Source: Syntrophaceae bacterium UBA2208 (GTDB lineage: Bacteria > Desulfobacterota > BSN033 > UBA1163). Taken from it: a stretch of DNA of 8,398 bases. Under the pieces are notes generated by a model. That model searched no databases. It saw nothing but the letters and a program-made list of their open reading frames with translations, and was not told the origin of the DNA. Position 1 is the stretch's first letter. Every line of letters begins with the position of its first letter. Of the stretch, positions 6,851 through 8,398 are shown piece by piece. Where the stretch lies: contig DCUS01000232.1 in assembly GCA_002327885.1 (NCBI GenBank), positions 1,400-9,797 of the forward strand, written 5' to 3'. A program made the translations under genes and the position numbers.

Positions 6851-8320
6851 ATGGGAATTCGCATCCAAAATACTCTGACTGGCAAAAAAGAAGATTTTGT
6901 CCCTCTGGACGGGAAAAAAGTGGGGATGTATGTCTGCGGGGTAACGGTCTACGACCTCTGCCATATTGGCCATGCGCGCTCCGCCATCGTCTTCGATACC
7001 ATTTATCGTTATTTTCGATATCGTGGATACGACGTCACCTTTGTCCGGAACTTCACCGATGTTGACGACAAGATCATCAGACGGGCCAACGAGGAGGGAG
7101 TGGATTGCAAAACCATTGCGGAGAGATATATCGGTGAATTTCACCTCGACATGGAGAAGTTGGGTCTTGAAAAACCTTCCGTTGAGCCTAAAGCCACAGA
7201 GCATATCCCCGAAATGATCCGGTTGATCTCAACTCTTATTCAAAAAGGATTTGCCTATCAGAGCGGCGGAGATATCTTTTTCGCCGTGGAGAAATTTAAG
7301 GGTTATGGAAAACTCTCCAAAAGGAATTTGGAGGATATGCAAGCCGGCGCTCGGGTTGATATTGATGAAAAAAAAGAATATCCCCTCGACTTTGCCCTCT
7401 GGAAAGCCAGCAAACCCGGAGAACCCTTCTGGGAAAGTCCCTGGGGCAAAGGAAGACCGGGCTGGCACATCGAATGTTCCGTCATGAGCCAGAAATATCT
7501 GGGAGAAACCTTTGACATTCATGGCGGGGGGAGAGACCTCACTTTCCCCCACCATGAAAATGAAGTGGCCCAATCCGAAGCGGCCACCGGAAAACCTTTT
7601 GCCCGGTTTTGGATTCACAATGGTTTTGTGAATATCAACAAGGAGAAGATGTCCAAATCTCTCGGGAACATCTTAACCATCCAAGAAGTCCTAAAAGATT
7701 GGCATCCGGAAGTTCTCCGGCTCTTTTTTCTGTCCCACCATTACCGCAGCCCTGTGGACTATTCAGAAGAAAGTTTCAACGATGCGAAATCGGGACTGGA
7801 TCGATTTTATAGCACCTTGAATGCCATTCAAGAGGAAGAGAAAAAACCCTTGTCACAGAAAAAACTCGATTCTCCTCTGATCAAGAATTGCCGTCAAGCC
7901 ATTGCGTCATTCCAAACCAGGTTTGAAGAAGCCATGGATGACGATTTTAATGCCGCTGAGGCCCTGGGATATTTCTATGATCTCCAGAGAAATATAAACA
8001 GTCTTCTGGATATTTCAAGAGGCCATCCGACTCAAGAGATCATCTCTTTGCTGAAGCAGGGGTTTGACCATTTTTCCAAAATAGGATGGGTGTTCGGACT
8101 CTTTCGTGAGGATCCTGCCTCCTATATTGATCATCAAAAAAAGGAAGGAATTAAAAAATTGGGTATCTCAGAGGAGACCATCTCTAAATTGATTGAGGAG
8201 AGGAATCTTGTTAGAAAGGAAAAGAACTATAACAGGGCAGACGAGATTCGAAATGATCTCCTTTCAAAAGGAATCGTTTTAGAGGACACTCCCGCTGGCA
8301 CCCTATGGAAGCTGAAATAA
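6851..8320 (+). CDS. cysS: Cysteinyl-tRNA synthetase
   Basis: This class Ia enzyme activates cysteine and charges tRNA-Cys. The protein has 489 residues, somewhat longer than the 461 of E. coli. Zinc ligands that select the cysteine thiol are all visible: Cys29 (MYVCGVTVYD), Cys209 (HIECSVMS), His234 and Glu238 (HHENE). The HIGH motif is at 38-41 (HIGHARS) and KMSKS at 266-270 (KMSKSLGN). FTDVDDKII, WHIE and DIHGGGRDL are further class signatures. The C-terminal DALR-like helical and anticodon parts include DDDFNAAEALG and a final NYNRADEIRNDLLSKGI. The ATG at 6851 gives the expected N-terminus, with AGGATGG at 6840-6846 as a modest ribosome site directly after repeat copy B. The gene is intact and is the last gene in the window. 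Confidence 0.97.
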   Translation: MGIRIQNTLTGKKEDFVPLDGKKVGMYVCGVTVYDLCHIGHARSAIVFDTIYRYFRYRGYDVTFVRNFTDVDDKIIRRANEEGVDCKTIAERYIGEFHLDMEKLGLEKPSVEPKATEHIPEMIRLISTLIQKGFAYQSGGDIFFAVEKFKGYGKLSKRNLEDMQAGARVDIDEKKEYPLDFALWKASKPGEPFWESPWGKGRPGWHIECSVMSQKYLGETFDIHGGGRDLTFPHHENEVAQSEAATGKPFARFWIHNGFVNINKEKMSKSLGNILTIQEVLKDWHPEVLRLFFLSHHYRSPVDYSEESFNDAKSGLDRFYSTLNAIQEEEKKPLSQKKLDSPLIKNCRQAIASFQTRFEEAMDDDFNAAEALGYFYDLQRNINSLLDISRGHPTQEIISLLKQGFDHFSKIGWVFGLFREDPASYIDHQKKEGIKKLGISEETISKLIEERNLVRKEKNYNRADEIRNDLLSKGIVLEDTPAGTLWKLK

Positions 8321-8333
8321 TATCAATTATGTA

Positions 8334-8391
8334 TGGAATATTGGAACAACGTGTTTAACTTTTATTTTATTTGACAATATTCCATTATTCC
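8334..8391. repeat. GGAAT/ATTCC-based intergenic inverted-repeat element, copy C
   Basis: The arms GGAATATTGGAACAACG (8335-8351) and CAATATTCCATTATTCC (8375-8391) are inverted with 13 of 17 positions matching. TGGAATATTG (8334-8343) and CAATATTCCA (8375-8384) are perfectly complementary over 10 bp. It begins 14 nt after the cysS stop. The centre is AT-rich (TTTAACTTTTATTTTATTTG) and differs from copy B. ATTCC-like sequence continues to the window edge (ACCATTC), so the element may extend beyond it. Confidence 0.65.
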
Positions 8392-8398
8392 ACCATTC

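Noticed and set aside
3944..8398. CRISPR-like array made by the GGAAT repeats
   Set aside because: The repeat units are irregular, inverted and confined to three separate gaps with genes between them. There is no regular repeat-spacer pattern.

Overview
The window reads as chromosomal DNA from a Gram-negative (diderm) bacterium of moderate GC content. An LPS gene (kdsB) and a lipoprotein with an outer-membrane-type +2 residue indicate an outer membrane. The order carD - membrane PIN/TRAM protein - ispD - ispF - gltX - cysS resembles the yacL-ispD-ispF-gltX-(cysE)-cysS block of Firmicutes and, as far as I recall, carD/ispD/ispF/cysS clusters in Geobacter-like Desulfobacterota. My best guess is Desulfobacterota, Nitrospirota or a related lineage; the sequence alone does not settle it. 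All genes lie on the + strand.

Layout: (1) positions 1-684 hold the 3' part of kdsB (CMP-Kdo synthesis), whose start lies outside the window. (2) A 201-bp gap ends in a good sigma70-type promoter overlapped by an 8+8 bp inverted repeat. It drives a single gene (886-2037) for a lipoprotein with a CsgG/FlgT-like fold, which is closed by a clear intrinsic terminator (2074-2098). (3) A hairpin-rich, apparently non-coding leader (2099-2313) precedes carD (2334-2816), which has an almost perfect Shine-Dalgarno. (4) A run of co-directional genes follows: the PIN/TRAM protein (true start probably TTG at 2891), ispD and ispF (overlapping by 4 nt), gltX and cysS (ending 8320).

Functionally, the right-hand block joins a global RNA polymerase regulator (CarD/CdnL), a probable membrane-anchored RNase, two steps of the MEP isoprenoid pathway and two aminoacyl-tRNA synthetases. 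No intrinsic terminator is visible from 2334 to the end of the window, so it may be one long transcript.

The least explained material is between genes. Three gaps (after the PIN/TRAM gene, after gltX and after cysS) carry related GGAAT/ATTCC-based imperfect inverted repeats starting 7-14 nt after the stop codon. The last two share a 16-nt and a 13-nt exact word. They look like a dispersed REP/MITE-like intergenic element family. The carD leader has C/G-run pairings that exclude each other. No CRISPR array, tRNA, rRNA, transposase or defence system was seen. The coding content is core housekeeping apart from the lipoprotein.
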